50,696 nt of DNA, from the NCBI GenBank assembly GCA_022511465.1, contig JAFLRM010000023.1, positions 1-50,696 on the forward strand, given 5' to 3'. Source of the DNA: Acetatifactor sp. (GTDB taxonomy: Bacteria; Bacillota; Clostridia; Lachnospirales; Lachnospiraceae). The notes under the pieces were generated by a model. That model did not search any database, was not told the DNA's origin, and saw nothing but the letters and a program-made list of their open reading frames with translations. Below, one piece after another: positions 1 through 8,362 of the stretch. The translations under genes were made by a program, and so were the position numbers. Positions within the stretch are counted from its first letter, which is position 1, and every line of letters starts with the position of its first letter.

Positions 1-52
1 CGGACAAACGGTTTTCAAGACCGCCTCGTTATGACCACTTCGATATCTCTCC
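1..52 (-). tRNA. tRNA-Ser(UGA), 3' part outside window
   Basis: On the minus strand the molecule begins GGAGAGATATCGAAGTGG, the usual start of a serine tRNA. A D arm follows, then the anticodon stem GCGGT/ACCGT closing the seven-base loop CTTGAAA, which gives anticodon TGA and reads UCA-type serine codons. The long variable arm, T arm and acceptor 3' strand lie beyond the window edge. A perfect-spacing promoter sits about 40 bases upstream. Confidence 0.9.
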
Positions 53-91
53 AAGTGTTTGGGGCACCACCATATATCAGCGGCAAAGTTC

Positions 92-120
92 ATTCTATCA
101 AAAAGACTGACTTATGTCAA
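92..120 (-). promoter_or_regulatory. Sigma-A-type promoter for tRNA-Ser
   Basis: The minus strand reads TTGACA, 17 bases, then TAGAAT. The -35 box is perfect, the spacing is optimal and the -10 box has one mismatch. It points at the tRNA-Ser gene about 40 bases downstream. Confidence 0.75.
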
Positions 121-157
121 CAACTTTTTTACACAATTCACCCTAAATATGTGTAAA

Positions 158-197
158 AGAAAAGGGGCTTCCTCGATGAAATGTCCGAACCCCCTCT
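158..197 (-). terminator. Probable terminator after the acetylesterase gene
   Basis: On the minus strand GGGG-TTC pairs with GAA-CCCC with one internal mismatch, and TTTTCTTTT follows. It lies between the acetylesterase stop and the tRNA promoter. The next ~30 bases (126-157) also contain the palindrome TTTTACACA...TGTGTAAAA, which could be part of the termination structure or an operator. The rest of 198-322 shows nothing recognisable. Confidence 0.5.
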
Positions 198-322
198 CTG
201 TCTGATAATTGTGCTTCTATTCTGAAAACTGCAATATTTCATGCAATTTTATTTCTACAAGTCTGTTATTAAAACAAGAGTCATCTTATTGTAACAATCC
301 GTCACATATGTTCTCTTTATGT

Positions 323-1015
323 CTACAGATTTAAATCATCCAACAGAAGCTCCGCATATCTTCCGCCCAACTGCTTTAGCCCCTTTGCTATCATACTTGC
401 ATAATTTATTGCTCCCTCATATCGCAAGTGGGTGTTATCCTTGGACTCCTCCGGATGTTGGACATACTCGCCTTCCGGGAAGAACATGTGCCACTTTCGG
501 CTGCCGGGCTCCCCCACTTTCTGAAGCGCCTCCCGACTCATGGAATAGAGATCCACCAATGGCACATCATACTTTTCTGCCGCCTGCTTCATGCCTGCCA
601 CATGGTCGCCGTGAGCACCGGCTCCCAGCGTGCCGTCCTCCTGAAAGCATCTGCGCTCTATGGGAGTGATCAGGACAGGATAGGCATTGTGATCTCTGGC
701 TACCTTAATATAAATGCCCAGATTATCAATGAAAGTAGTGTAAGGTTCCGTGTATCTGGCAGGATCTGCCACTTTCTCGTCATTGTGTCCAAACTGGATA
801 AAGAGAAAATCACCCTCTCCAATCCGCTCTTCAATTGCAGCCAAACGCCCTTCGTCCATAAAGCTCTTGGTGCTGCGGCCGTTTTTCGCATGGTTCTCCA
901 CACGGTAGGCTTCCTTTATAAACAGAGGAAACACCTGACCGATCCCGGTCTGCGGGTATGTAGTATAATCGTTGGTCTGCACGGTAGAGTCACCGGCCCA
1001 AAAAATAACATTCAT
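323..1015 (-). CDS. Rhamnogalacturonan acetylesterase-like SGNH hydrolase (CE12)
   Basis: Likely removes acetyl groups from rhamnogalacturonan oligomers. The 230-residue protein has the SGNH-hydrolase blocks in order: GDST at 8-11 with nucleophile Ser10, NGRST at 45-49, GHND at 76-79, and a DNTH block with Asp193 and His196 completing the triad. There is no signal peptide, so it should act in the cytoplasm on imported oligosaccharides. It follows the two sugar-permease genes on the same strand but is separated from them by a strong terminator, so it is either expressed by read-through or from its own promoter. The ATG has a GAGAGG ribosome site about 10 bases upstream. The family call is firm; the exact substrate is inferred from the pectin context. 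Confidence 0.85.
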   Translation of the reverse strand: MNVIFWAGDSTVQTNDYTTYPQTGIGQVFPLFIKEAYRVENHAKNGRSTKSFMDEGRLAAIEERIGEGDFLFIQFGHNDEKVADPARYTEPYTTFIDNLGIYIKVARDHNAYPVLITPIERRCFQEDGTLGAGAHGDHVAGMKQAAEKYDVPLVDLYSMSREALQKVGEPGSRKWHMFFPEGEYVQHPEESKDNTHLRYEGAINYASMIAKGLKQLGGRYAELLLDDLNL

Positions 1016-1031
1016 AATTTTTTAACCTCTC

Positions 1032-1066
1032 AAAAAAATAACAGGGAAACCCGAAAGTCTCCCTGT
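1032..1066 (-). terminator. Rho-independent terminator after the permease genes
   Basis: The minus strand has the stem AACAGGGA/TCCCTGTT followed by seven consecutive T. It lies 15 bases after the stop of the downstream permease gene and before the acetylesterase gene. Confidence 0.85.
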
Positions 1067-1080
1067 TATAATATAACAAC

Positions 1081-1953
1081 TTACTCTTTTACAGCACCTG
1101 CATTAACACCCTGCACGAAGTAATCCTGACAGAACGGATACAAGATCATGAAAGGAATGATTGCTACAATGACTGCAGCATTCTGTAAGGTGTTAGGGGA
1201 CAAGGAACCATCATCTCCAGGAAGGTCACTATCCATAACCATCGCACGCAGCTTCATCTGGAAGTTAAACAGTCTGTTGTTGGTAATGTAGATCTTGAAG
1301 TTGGTGTAATCGTTCCAATAGGTCACGGCGAACATCAATCCGATAGCTGCCAGAGCCGCCTTGGAAAGGGGCAGCACGATCTTGAAAAAGATACCCATCG
1401 GGCTACAGCCATCCAGCTTTGCCGACTCATACAACGAAGCCGGAATTCCCTCGAAGAAGTTCCTCATCAAAACCAGGTTGTAGACGTTGATAGCCAACGG
1501 CAAGATTACGGACCACAAGGTATTGGTCAAATGTAAATTCATCATTACAACGTAGGTAGGGATCATACCACCGCTGAACAACATGGTGAACAAGAGCATC
1601 CAGGAGAAAAGATTACGTCCCGGCATCTCCCACTGAATCAACACGTAAGCACCCAGAGTGGATAACAGCAATCCCAGGAAGCTACCTGCCACCGTCACCA
1701 CAATGGAGATCAGGAAAGGCAGATACAGGTCGGATCTGGTGACCACCATCTTGTATGCACCAAGGGTAAATCTCTGGGGCCACAGCTTCAAACCATATCC
1801 GGAAGTCGCATCAAACGAGTCCATCAATACCTTCCAAATTGGAATGAGGATGATGATCGAGATTATAATAAACAGGATTGTGTTGAATATAGCAAAGGGA
1901 GCAATTTTAGTCTTCGGCTTTACATATACAGCTTTTTTAGCATTATCTTCCAT
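1081..1953 (-). CDS. Carbohydrate ABC transporter permease, LplC/YtcP type
   Basis: Inner-membrane subunit of an ABC importer for a complex sugar, probably pectin-derived oligosaccharides. The 290-residue protein has six predicted membrane helices (first near 22-42) and the EAA loop that docks the ATPase at about 171-200 (ASLYESAKLDG). It starts at an ATG after GGAGGGAG and lies 14 bases behind the partner permease, so the two are co-transcribed. No ATPase gene is nearby; LplABC-type systems commonly share a general MsmX-like ATPase encoded elsewhere. That known family habit explains the absence, but it cannot be confirmed in this window. Confidence 0.88.
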   Translation of the reverse strand: MEDNAKKAVYVKPKTKIAPFAIFNTILFIIISIIILIPIWKVLMDSFDATSGYGLKLWPQRFTLGAYKMVVTRSDLYLPFLISIVVTVAGSFLGLLLSTLGAYVLIQWEMPGRNLFSWMLLFTMLFSGGMIPTYVVMMNLHLTNTLWSVILPLAINVYNLVLMRNFFEGIPASLYESAKLDGCSPMGIFFKIVLPLSKAALAAIGLMFAVTYWNDYTNFKIYITNNRLFNFQMKLRAMVMDSDLPGDDGSLSPNTLQNAAVIVAIIPFMILYPFCQDYFVQGVNAGAVKE

Positions 1954-1967
1954 TTTTTCTCCCTCCT

Positions 1968-3404
1968 TTAAACGATTCCACGACCGCGGACTTTCTTGCT
2001 GGCCTTGTTACAGATCAATACAAGGATACAACCCACCACTGACCTGAACAGACCTACCGCAGTGGTATAACCGTAGTTAGCAGCGCCCGACGAGAAGGAC
2101 TGTCTGTAAATGTAGGTCTGCAATACATCCGATACCTCGTATACGGACGGATTGTACATAACGAATACAGACTCGAACAGATTCATAACCTTTGCCAGAT
2201 TCAGGATGAATACGGTGATGATGGTATTCGCCAGAGCGGGTAAGGTGATAAAGCGCATTCTCTGCATACGGTTCGCGCCGTCGATCTGTGCCGCCTCATA
2301 GAGGTCAGGGCTGATACCCGACAAGGTTGCCAGGAAGAGGATCGTTCCCCAACCGGTATCCTTCCAGATGTTCACCGCGTAGTAAACGCCTCTCCAGGTA
2401 GAAGGACTGGTCAGGAAGTCGATGGGCTTGCTGATCAGGTTGGCGTTCAGCAAAAGCTGGTTGATCATACCGGAGTCGGAAGCGGAGGTCAGCATCTTGA
2501 AGATGGAAGCAACCACCACCCACGACATAAAGTGGGGCAGATAGATGATCGTCTGCACGGTCTTCTTAAAGTAAATATTCCGCATCTCATGCAAGAGCAG
2601 GGAGATGATAACTGCCATAAAAGTGTTCAGGAACAACTTTATGATGGACAGTCTCAAGGTGTTCAGGAACGCAGCCATAAACTGCTTGTTGGTCAGTTTG
2701 GAAAGCGACGTGAGACCAAACATATCCACAAAATGCTTGATACCTACATAATCCGGCTGCTTACCGGAAAAATAGTCCGTAACCGCATACCGAAGGCCTG
2801 CCATAGGCAGATAGTTGAAGATGAAGACAAAGATAAAGACCGGTATAAACATGAGGTAAAAACCTCTGTAAATATAAATTCTCTGCCATACGGTCTTATT
2901 GCCGGTGTACTGGAAATCCAACTCACCGTTCTTGCGCTTTCTCTCCGCCGCATTCTTGTTTACGTCCAGGAAACAGCCGGCAATCCCGACAAGCGTACCG
3001 ACAACGATAATGACGGTAGCGAGACCGGCTTGCATTTCCGGTCCGTTATGCAGGCTCATGATATTCGCATATGTCACCCCATAGATTACGGCAGCTGCCA
3101 CTGTCGTAATAATGGAGAATTTTTCGTATTTAATTGCACAAAGGATTGCAGACGCCACTAACAGGAGCATAAAGAGATACCAGAGCAGCGGCTGCTCATA
3201 ATTCATAAAGCCATAAGCAGGAGTGAACTTCTTTATGGCATCAGTACTCTGAATTACAGGAAAAAAACCTCCGACAAAAGAGATCACCGCACCTGCGATC
3301 GCAATGGGATACAGGTTCTTCTGCGGCTTCACCACAGCCCTCCCACACTCAGGACAGCGAGTTGCCTTTTTCGGTATTTCAGCATTACAAGATTTACACA
3401 GCAT
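1968..3404 (-). CDS. Zinc-ribbon / membrane-domain fusion with LplB-type sugar ABC permease
   Basis: Partner permease of the sugar importer, but with an extra front part. Residues 1-25 form a zinc ribbon with Cys3, Cys6, Cys17 and Cys20 (CKSC...CPEC). About 120 residues follow with roughly four hydrophobic helices. The LplB-type permease begins near residue 165, and its EAA loop (LYEAAQIDGA) lies at about 370-390. Total length is 478 residues, against roughly 300 for a usual LplB. The ATG at 3404 is preferred over the TTG at 3410 because AGAAGG lies 8 bases before it. The gene is downstream of the binding-protein gene, past a long hairpin. The role of the added domain is unknown; a small-molecule sensor or assembly factor are guesses. 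Confidence 0.85.
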   Translation of the reverse strand: MLCKSCNAEIPKKATRCPECGRAVVKPQKNLYPIAIAGAVISFVGGFFPVIQSTDAIKKFTPAYGFMNYEQPLLWYLFMLLLVASAILCAIKYEKFSIITTVAAAVIYGVTYANIMSLHNGPEMQAGLATVIIVVGTLVGIAGCFLDVNKNAAERKRKNGELDFQYTGNKTVWQRIYIYRGFYLMFIPVFIFVFIFNYLPMAGLRYAVTDYFSGKQPDYVGIKHFVDMFGLTSLSKLTNKQFMAAFLNTLRLSIIKLFLNTFMAVIISLLLHEMRNIYFKKTVQTIIYLPHFMSWVVVASIFKMLTSASDSGMINQLLLNANLISKPIDFLTSPSTWRGVYYAVNIWKDTGWGTILFLATLSGISPDLYEAAQIDGANRMQRMRFITLPALANTIITVFILNLAKVMNLFESVFVMYNPSVYEVSDVLQTYIYRQSFSSGAANYGYTTAVGLFRSVVGCILVLICNKASKKVRGRGIV

Positions 3405-3470
3405 AGGCAATACCTTCTCTCATTTTTGTTTTGTTTCGGTGAACAGCTTCAAAATTTACGTTTTGAAAAG

Positions 3471-3521
3471 TTATGACCGAACAATACCGGGGATAACCCC
3501 CGATATTGTCTTCGGTCATAA
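3471..3521 (-). promoter_or_regulatory. Intercistronic hairpin between binding-protein and permease genes
   Basis: A long imperfect stem-loop: outer stem TTATGACCGAA paired with TTCGGTCATAA, inner stem ATA-CGGGG paired with CCCCG-TAT. It is followed on the minus strand by a short T run. In sugar importers such hairpins let the solute-binding protein be made in excess over the permeases, by partial termination or by protecting the 3' end. That role is inferred from position. Confidence 0.65.
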
Positions 3522-3551
3522 GCAAGATTCGTTCAGATCAGCAACCGTGAT

Positions 3552-5120
3552 TTAGTTGCACTCAGCCAGAATCTGGGTAACGATATCGTCAGTCAGTGAC
3601 TTGTACTCGTCAATAGCCTCCTGAGGAGTCTTGGAGCCCTGAGTAACCTCGGAGATCAGTCTGGACTTCTCTGTCCACAGGGAAGCAGTGTAGTTCAGAT
3701 AGGTCTCGCTGGTGCAGATACCAGGTGCAGGACTGGAGTTCTCATTGAACAGGTTGAACGCCTCGTCAATAACCACATCCTGAGGAGTATAAGGATCAAC
3801 ACCTGAGAAGTTGCCCAGCTTCAGGTTTGCTTCGAACAGATTCTTGGTAGTCTTGGACTCCTTCTCGGTTCCGGCGGTAGCCTGAGTAGCAAGGCCACTG
3901 ATGGTCTGACCGTCTGCATTCCACTCATAGTGAACGCCCTCAACACCATACTGCCACAACATCTGTACATCGCCGCCATCCAGGATGGGATCGATGAAAT
4001 ACTGGAATACTCCCTCAGGGTTTTTGCAGGAAGTGGTGATGGCGATCATGGGAGACAGTCTCTCCATGTAGCTGCCCAGCTCTGCGATGGGAGGAAGATT
4101 CCAAACCTCGTCATCCAGATTGTTCTTAGCCAGATTGCTCTTGATGGTGTAAGCCCAGGAACCTGCCCAGTAGGTGAACACACCTGTGGTGTCGTCGTAG
4201 AACTTGTTACGAACGTCAGCGGTGGAAGGCTTCTCAAGGATGGATGCCTCCAAAACGCCGTTCGAATAACCCCAGTTCAGTCTCTCCAGAGCACCGAGCA
4301 TTGCAGGCTCTGTGAAACCGTCAACCCAAGTGCCGTCAGCCTTCTGGTAGATATCGGGATATGCATCCTGATAGAACTCAGGCAGATAGTTGGTGTAAGG
4401 AGCCTCGCTGTCATTCACAAGACCAGCAGCCAGAACAGGTGCCTTGCCGCCGTTTTTCTCCTTCATAGCCAACAGGAAATCCTGATACTCAGCCCAGTTC
4501 TTGGGAAGAGCTGCTGCGGAGTCGTAACCTGCGTTCTTTGCCCAAGTAGCCTTCACGTATGTAATACATCCGTTACCACGTGCAGGATACATAGCATAGA
4601 TGCCCTTCTGGCCGTCAGGACCTTCGGTGTACCATCCGTCGATAACCTGAGCAGCAACGCTGGTCAGTCTGCCGGAATTAGCAATCTCAGAATTCAGCCA
4701 TGCATCGGTCATGTTCCACAGGTTGCCCTGCTTTGCATAAGATGCATAGTAGTTAGCAGGAAGAAGCACTACATCAGCGAGGGTGCTCGCATCGTTGAAT
4801 GCGATACCTACCTGCTCACCATAGGTGGAGTGATCAGGGCGGGTCCATTTTACATCAATGCCCAGTGCCTCGTTCAGTGCAGAATAGAACTCCTCTGCAT
4901 AGTTGTCACCCTCTTTGAACACGGTGCCGTCCCACATAACAGTGATGCTGTCCGGCTTAACAACCTCAGCGGGTGCCGCATCGGATGTCGGAGTACCAGA
5001 CTCTGCAGGAGTGGTACTCGGGGTGGTCTCACCAGTACCTGCATCGTTGCCGCAGGCTGCCAGAGAGAACACCATGCTTCCTACAAGAAGGGAAGCAATG
5101 ATCTTGTTCATGTTTTTCAT
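3552..5120 (-). CDS. Sugar-binding lipoprotein of ABC importer
   Basis: Extracellular solute-binding protein that hands a sugar to the two permeases encoded downstream. The 522-residue protein starts with a lipoprotein signal, a hydrophobic stretch ending in the lipobox SLAAC (Cys near residue 23), followed by a Thr/Pro/Ala-rich tether. The mature part has the size and fold signature of the large family 1 binding proteins used for oligosaccharides (LplA/YtcQ-like). The start has an AAGGAGG site. The gene has its own promoter and a hairpin in its leader, and heads a four-gene pectin import and processing block. Pectin oligomers as substrate are an inference from the acetylesterase and uronate genes. 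Confidence 0.88.
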   Translation of the reverse strand: MKNMNKIIASLLVGSMVFSLAACGNDAGTGETTPSTTPAESGTPTSDAAPAEVVKPDSITVMWDGTVFKEGDNYAEEFYSALNEALGIDVKWTRPDHSTYGEQVGIAFNDASTLADVVLLPANYYASYAKQGNLWNMTDAWLNSEIANSGRLTSVAAQVIDGWYTEGPDGQKGIYAMYPARGNGCITYVKATWAKNAGYDSAAALPKNWAEYQDFLLAMKEKNGGKAPVLAAGLVNDSEAPYTNYLPEFYQDAYPDIYQKADGTWVDGFTEPAMLGALERLNWGYSNGVLEASILEKPSTADVRNKFYDDTTGVFTYWAGSWAYTIKSNLAKNNLDDEVWNLPPIAELGSYMERLSPMIAITTSCKNPEGVFQYFIDPILDGGDVQMLWQYGVEGVHYEWNADGQTISGLATQATAGTEKESKTTKNLFEANLKLGNFSGVDPYTPQDVVIDEAFNLFNENSSPAPGICTSETYLNYTASLWTEKSRLISEVTQGSKTPQEAIDEYKSLTDDIVTQILAECN

Positions 5121-5153
5121 AACAAAACATCCTCCTTAAAACATGTGTGTTTA

Positions 5154-5171
5154 CAGGCATTTCTGCCTGTG
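5154..5171 (-). promoter_or_regulatory. Leader hairpin upstream of the binding-protein gene
   Basis: ACAGGCA and TGCCTGT form a perfect seven-base stem with a four-base loop, within the 5' leader of the binding-protein transcript and before its ribosome site. It may stabilise the mRNA or be a regulator site. Confidence 0.45.
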
Positions 5172-5204
5172 CCGCAGACTTTCTTCGCTATCTACAGCAA
5201 CTTC

Positions 5205-5233
5205 ATTTTATCATATATTCGGCAATATAACAA
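5205..5233 (-). promoter_or_regulatory. Promoter of the sugar-importer operon
   Basis: The minus strand reads TTGTTA, 17 bases, TAAAAT. This is about 85 bases upstream of the binding-protein start. The weaker -35 box suits a promoter that needs an activator, such as the AraC protein encoded at 39011. Confidence 0.6.
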
Positions 5234-5326
5234 GCATTATTTTTAAGTTATTTCTTTTTGGGGAAGTTTTTTTGTGCAACTTGCTCTATTTTGAGAGAAT
5301 TTCATGTATCTTCTGACCTACTCTTT

Positions 5327-6451
5327 TCACCCGCCCACCGTCATAGTGCTGTGCTCTGCCAAATATTCTTCCACCTTCTGGGTGACCAGTACCTCGCGGA
5401 TGTATTCCTCCCCATATTTTTGCACAAACTCTGTCGAGGATCCGTAATTATAGGTCTCCGCCAGCTTCGCCACGCCTTCACTGAATTCCGCATCCGTCAT
5501 CTCCATGCCAAGCTCCCTATAGATCGTGACGGCCGCATAAATTCTCTCCAGCTCTATCCTGGCATACTCATAGGCCTTTTCGTGGAACTCTTCGTCCGTC
5601 ATCCCCTGTTTCTCCTGCATGTACTGGTCGTAAGTGTAGCTGTAATAGGTAGCATAATATTCATAAGTAGCTCTCTGAGCAGCGTAATAATTCTCCGCGT
5701 TCTCCTCCAGAATGTCCGCCGGAAGCTCTCCAAAGACACAGTTTGCCAAAACCGCATCCCACAAGCCATCCATATATTCCTTCTTCTGCTGCTCTAAGGC
5801 CTCCTCCTCCAACTGTTTAAACAGATAGTCTTTATACTTTTCCGCATCTTTGTATTTCCCGTTCGTCAGAGCGGCGACCAGTTCATCTCCCCATTCCAGA
5901 GTTTCGCTCTCCCCATAGATATAGTTGATCGTCACGTGGAAGGTGACCTCTTTTCCCAAAAGTTCTGTAAAATCAGTATCCTCCCCAAAGGTACAGTCCA
6001 GATCATAGGTGTTGCCCGGCTTCAGCCCTGCCATCTGTGCATCCAGGCTTTCCTCAATCTGTCCGGAGCCCACCACATAGGTAAGACCCATTCCGGAGAG
6101 CTGAGGCCAGTTTTCGCCATCTACCGTGGTGGTAAAATTCATGTTGATGGTGTCACCCATTGCCACCGGACGATCCCCGATCATCTCTGTCTGTGCGTAA
6201 AGATAGTTGTAAGTTTCCACAGTGTGATCCATTGCCTCCTGCAGCATCTTTTGGGAGACAACAGCATCCGAGACCGGAATACTTAGGTCTGTGTACTGTC
6301 CCAAAGTGACATAGGACGAATAATCTGCCAATTCTGTAGTCTGGGTGAGCTGCTCCACCGGTTCCTTCCCCGCCTGCCCGTTCCCACAGGCTGTCATCGA
6401 CATTGCCATGGCGGCACAAACGGATATTATCAATAATGATTTTCTGTTCAT
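5327..6451 (-). CDS. Trigger-factor-like lipoprotein (FKBP-type prolyl isomerase)
   Basis: Probable extracellular folding factor. A lipoprotein signal ends in MTAC near residues 19-22, so the protein should be tethered outside the membrane. Residues of about 110-190 resemble an FKBP-type peptidyl-prolyl isomerase domain: AMGDTINMNF start, GSGQIEESLDAQMAGLKPG core, and a VTFHVTINYIYG end. The rest is highly charged and helical with many Tyr and Glu, like the C-terminal arms of trigger factor. The N-terminal ribosome-binding domain of normal trigger factor is missing and replaced by the lipid anchor. It is the last gene of the ispD-tsaD run, after a 136-base gap, so it may have its own promoter. 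Confidence 0.78.
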   Translation of the reverse strand: MNRKSLLIISVCAAMAMSMTACGNGQAGKEPVEQLTQTTELADYSSYVTLGQYTDLSIPVSDAVVSQKMLQEAMDHTVETYNYLYAQTEMIGDRPVAMGDTINMNFTTTVDGENWPQLSGMGLTYVVGSGQIEESLDAQMAGLKPGNTYDLDCTFGEDTDFTELLGKEVTFHVTINYIYGESETLEWGDELVAALTNGKYKDAEKYKDYLFKQLEEEALEQQKKEYMDGLWDAVLANCVFGELPADILEENAENYYAAQRATYEYYATYYSYTYDQYMQEKQGMTDEEFHEKAYEYARIELERIYAAVTIYRELGMEMTDAEFSEGVAKLAETYNYGSSTEFVQKYGEEYIREVLVTQKVEEYLAEHSTMTVGG

Positions 6452-6586
6452 CTCTCGCGGGATGTTTTGTATACACCCCTTCCTCCTTTTTATTTTATGA
6501 GATCATTTTAAACATTATAACAACTTTTCCTTTAATACAAGTTTTTTCATCTCTTTTCACCAAAAAAACACAGTTGGTACCATCTC

Positions 6587-7315
6587 TTATCCCAGAAACG
6601 CTTCCGCCACCTTTATATCCTCGGGTGTGGTGATCTTGATATTTTGATAGGAACCGGGTACCAGTTTCACCTTTACATCCGTAAAAAGCTCTACCACACT
6701 GGCATCATCCGTGACTGCGATCTCCTGCCGCCTTAGATTCTCTTTCTCCGCGGACAACTTTCGATAAGCGTCCACGATCAGCCTTGTGTCGAAAACTTGA
6801 GGCGTCTGTATACTCCACAGAAACCTTCTGTCCGGTGTGGAGACCGCAAAACCATCCCCGTCCGCTAGTTTAATGGTATCCTTGGAGGGAACCGCAGTCA
6901 CACAGGCATGATATTTCCCGACCGCCTCATAGGTATCCTGCAGGATCTTCTCCGTCAAAAAGGGACGCGCACCGTCGTGGATGAACACATATCCATCCTG
7001 ATCCGGCGCTTCTTCATCCCCGATAAGGCACATGGCATTCAGCACAGATTCCCAGCGCTCTGTGCCGCCCGCGATCACGGCATTCACCTTGTGAAAGTCA
7101 TATTTTTTCACAATCTCCTCCCGCACATACTCTATATCGCCTGCTCCGGTCACCAAGATGCAGTCGTCAATGATCCGGGACTGCTCCACTGCCTGCAGCG
7201 AATACCAGATCAGGGGCTTTCCGTTTAGCAGCATAAACTGCTTTGCCACCTTACTCTGCATGCGGCTGCCGCTGCCCGCCGCCAGAATGACGGCCGTACG
7301 TCTCTCTTTCTCCAT
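6587..7315 (-). CDS. ispD: 2-C-methyl-D-erythritol 4-phosphate cytidylyltransferase
   Basis: Transfers CMP from CTP to methylerythritol phosphate, third step of the non-mevalonate isoprenoid pathway. The 242-residue protein has the nucleotide-binding start ILAAGSGSRM at about 10-19 with Lys25 following, the HDGARPF motif, and the TPQVF segment, at the family's usual length. It begins 15 bases after the tsaD stop with AAGGAAG upstream, consistent with co-transcription. The assignment as IspD rather than ribitol phosphate cytidylyltransferase (TarI/IspD2) is favoured by the motifs and by the housekeeping context, but is not proven. Confidence 0.88.
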   Translation of the reverse strand: MEKERRTAVILAAGSGSRMQSKVAKQFMLLNGKPLIWYSLQAVEQSRIIDDCILVTGAGDIEYVREEIVKKYDFHKVNAVIAGGTERWESVLNAMCLIGDEEAPDQDGYVFIHDGARPFLTEKILQDTYEAVGKYHACVTAVPSKDTIKLADGDGFAVSTPDRRFLWSIQTPQVFDTRLIVDAYRKLSAEKENLRRQEIAVTDDASVVELFTDVKVKLVPGSYQNIKITTPEDIKVAEAFLG

Positions 7316-7330
7316 CTATCCGTCTTCCTT

Positions 7331-8347
7331 TTATCCCAGTTTCAGATTGGGTATCGCATTCAGATCACTGCCGCTGCGGACACCCTTTTTGTATTCATAG
7401 TAGCCCGCTGCCCCAATCATCGCCGCATTGTCCGTACAAAGAATGGGCGATGGGTGATAGAAGCTTATCTGTCTGCGGGCACATTCCTTCTCAAAGGCTT
7501 CCCTCAGGGAGGAATTGGAGGCCACGCCTCCCGCTATGGCAAACTTGCCGCAGCCGTACTCTGCCACCGCCCGCAGGGAATGTTCCACCAGCACGTCCAC
7601 CACCGCTTTCTGAAAGGAAGCCGCCACATCCGCCGCGTTCACTTCCTCCCCTTTCATCTTACAGGCATTTAAATAGTTCAACACCGCTGATTTCAAGCCA
7701 CTGAAGCTGAAGTCATATGCATTCTCATCTACTTTCGCCCGTGGGAAAGGAATGGCATCCGAATCTCCTTCTCTGGCAAGCTTGTCAATCTTCGGCCCGC
7801 CGGGATATCCAAGCCCGATGGCTCGGGCCACTTTATCAAAAGCCTCCCCCGCCGCGTCGTCGCGGGTCCGTCCGATGATATCGTACACGCCGTAGTCTTT
7901 CACCAACACCAGATGGGAATGACCTCCCGAGGCTACAAGACACACGAAAGGCGGTTCCAGATCCTTATGTTCAATGTAGTTGGCGCTGATGTGCCCGCTT
8001 ATATGATGCACGCCCACAAGCGGAAGTCCCGCGGCAAAACTGATGGCTTTCGCCTCAGATACTCCCACCAAGAGCGCACCCACAAGTCCGGGCCCATAAG
8101 TCACGGCCACGGCGTCCAGTTCCCCAAGTGTCACTCCTGCTTTCGAAAGAGCTTCCTCAATAACCTGATTAATCTTCTCAATGTGCTTTCTGGAGGCAAT
8201 CTCCGGCACCACACCGCCGTAGAGAGTGTGCAGCTCAATCTGCGAGGAAATTACATTGGATAAGACCTCTCTGCCGTTTCGCACCACGGAGGCCGCGGTC
8301 TCGTCGCAGGAGGTCTCAATTCCCAAGATCAAAATATCATTTTCCAT
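7331..8347 (-). CDS. tsaD: tRNA N6-threonylcarbamoyladenosine transferase
   Basis: Catalytic subunit that transfers threonylcarbamoyl to A37 of ANN-decoding tRNAs, working with TsaB and TsaE, both encoded a few genes upstream. The 338-residue protein opens with [10 protein letters not shown], carries the metal-binding HISGH motif near 112-116, the ASGGHS segment, and the GGVASN nucleotide motif near the C-terminus. It starts at ATG after GGGGAG, 15 bases downstream of the small membrane-protein gene. Its length is typical and no residue seems missing. Confidence 0.96.
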   Translation of the reverse strand: MENDILILGIETSCDETAASVVRNGREVLSNVISSQIELHTLYGGVVPEIASRKHIEKINQVIEEALSKAGVTLGELDAVAVTYGPGLVGALLVGVSEAKAISFAAGLPLVGVHHISGHISANYIEHKDLEPPFVCLVASGGHSHLVLVKDYGVYDIIGRTRDDAAGEAFDKVARAIGLGYPGGPKIDKLAREGDSDAIPFPRAKVDENAYDFSFSGLKSAVLNYLNACKMKGEEVNAADVAASFQKAVVDVLVEHSLRAVAEYGCGKFAIAGGVASNSSLREAFEKECARRQISFYHPSPILCTDNAAMIGAAGYYEYKKGVRSGSDLNAIPNLKLG

Positions 8348-8362
8348 CGTCCGTCTCCCCGT

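Noticed and set aside
3930..5246. 438-codon open frame on the plus strand
   Set aside because: It is antisense to the binding-protein gene, lacks a ribosome site and has no domain pattern; the opposite strand has a lipobox and normal codon use.
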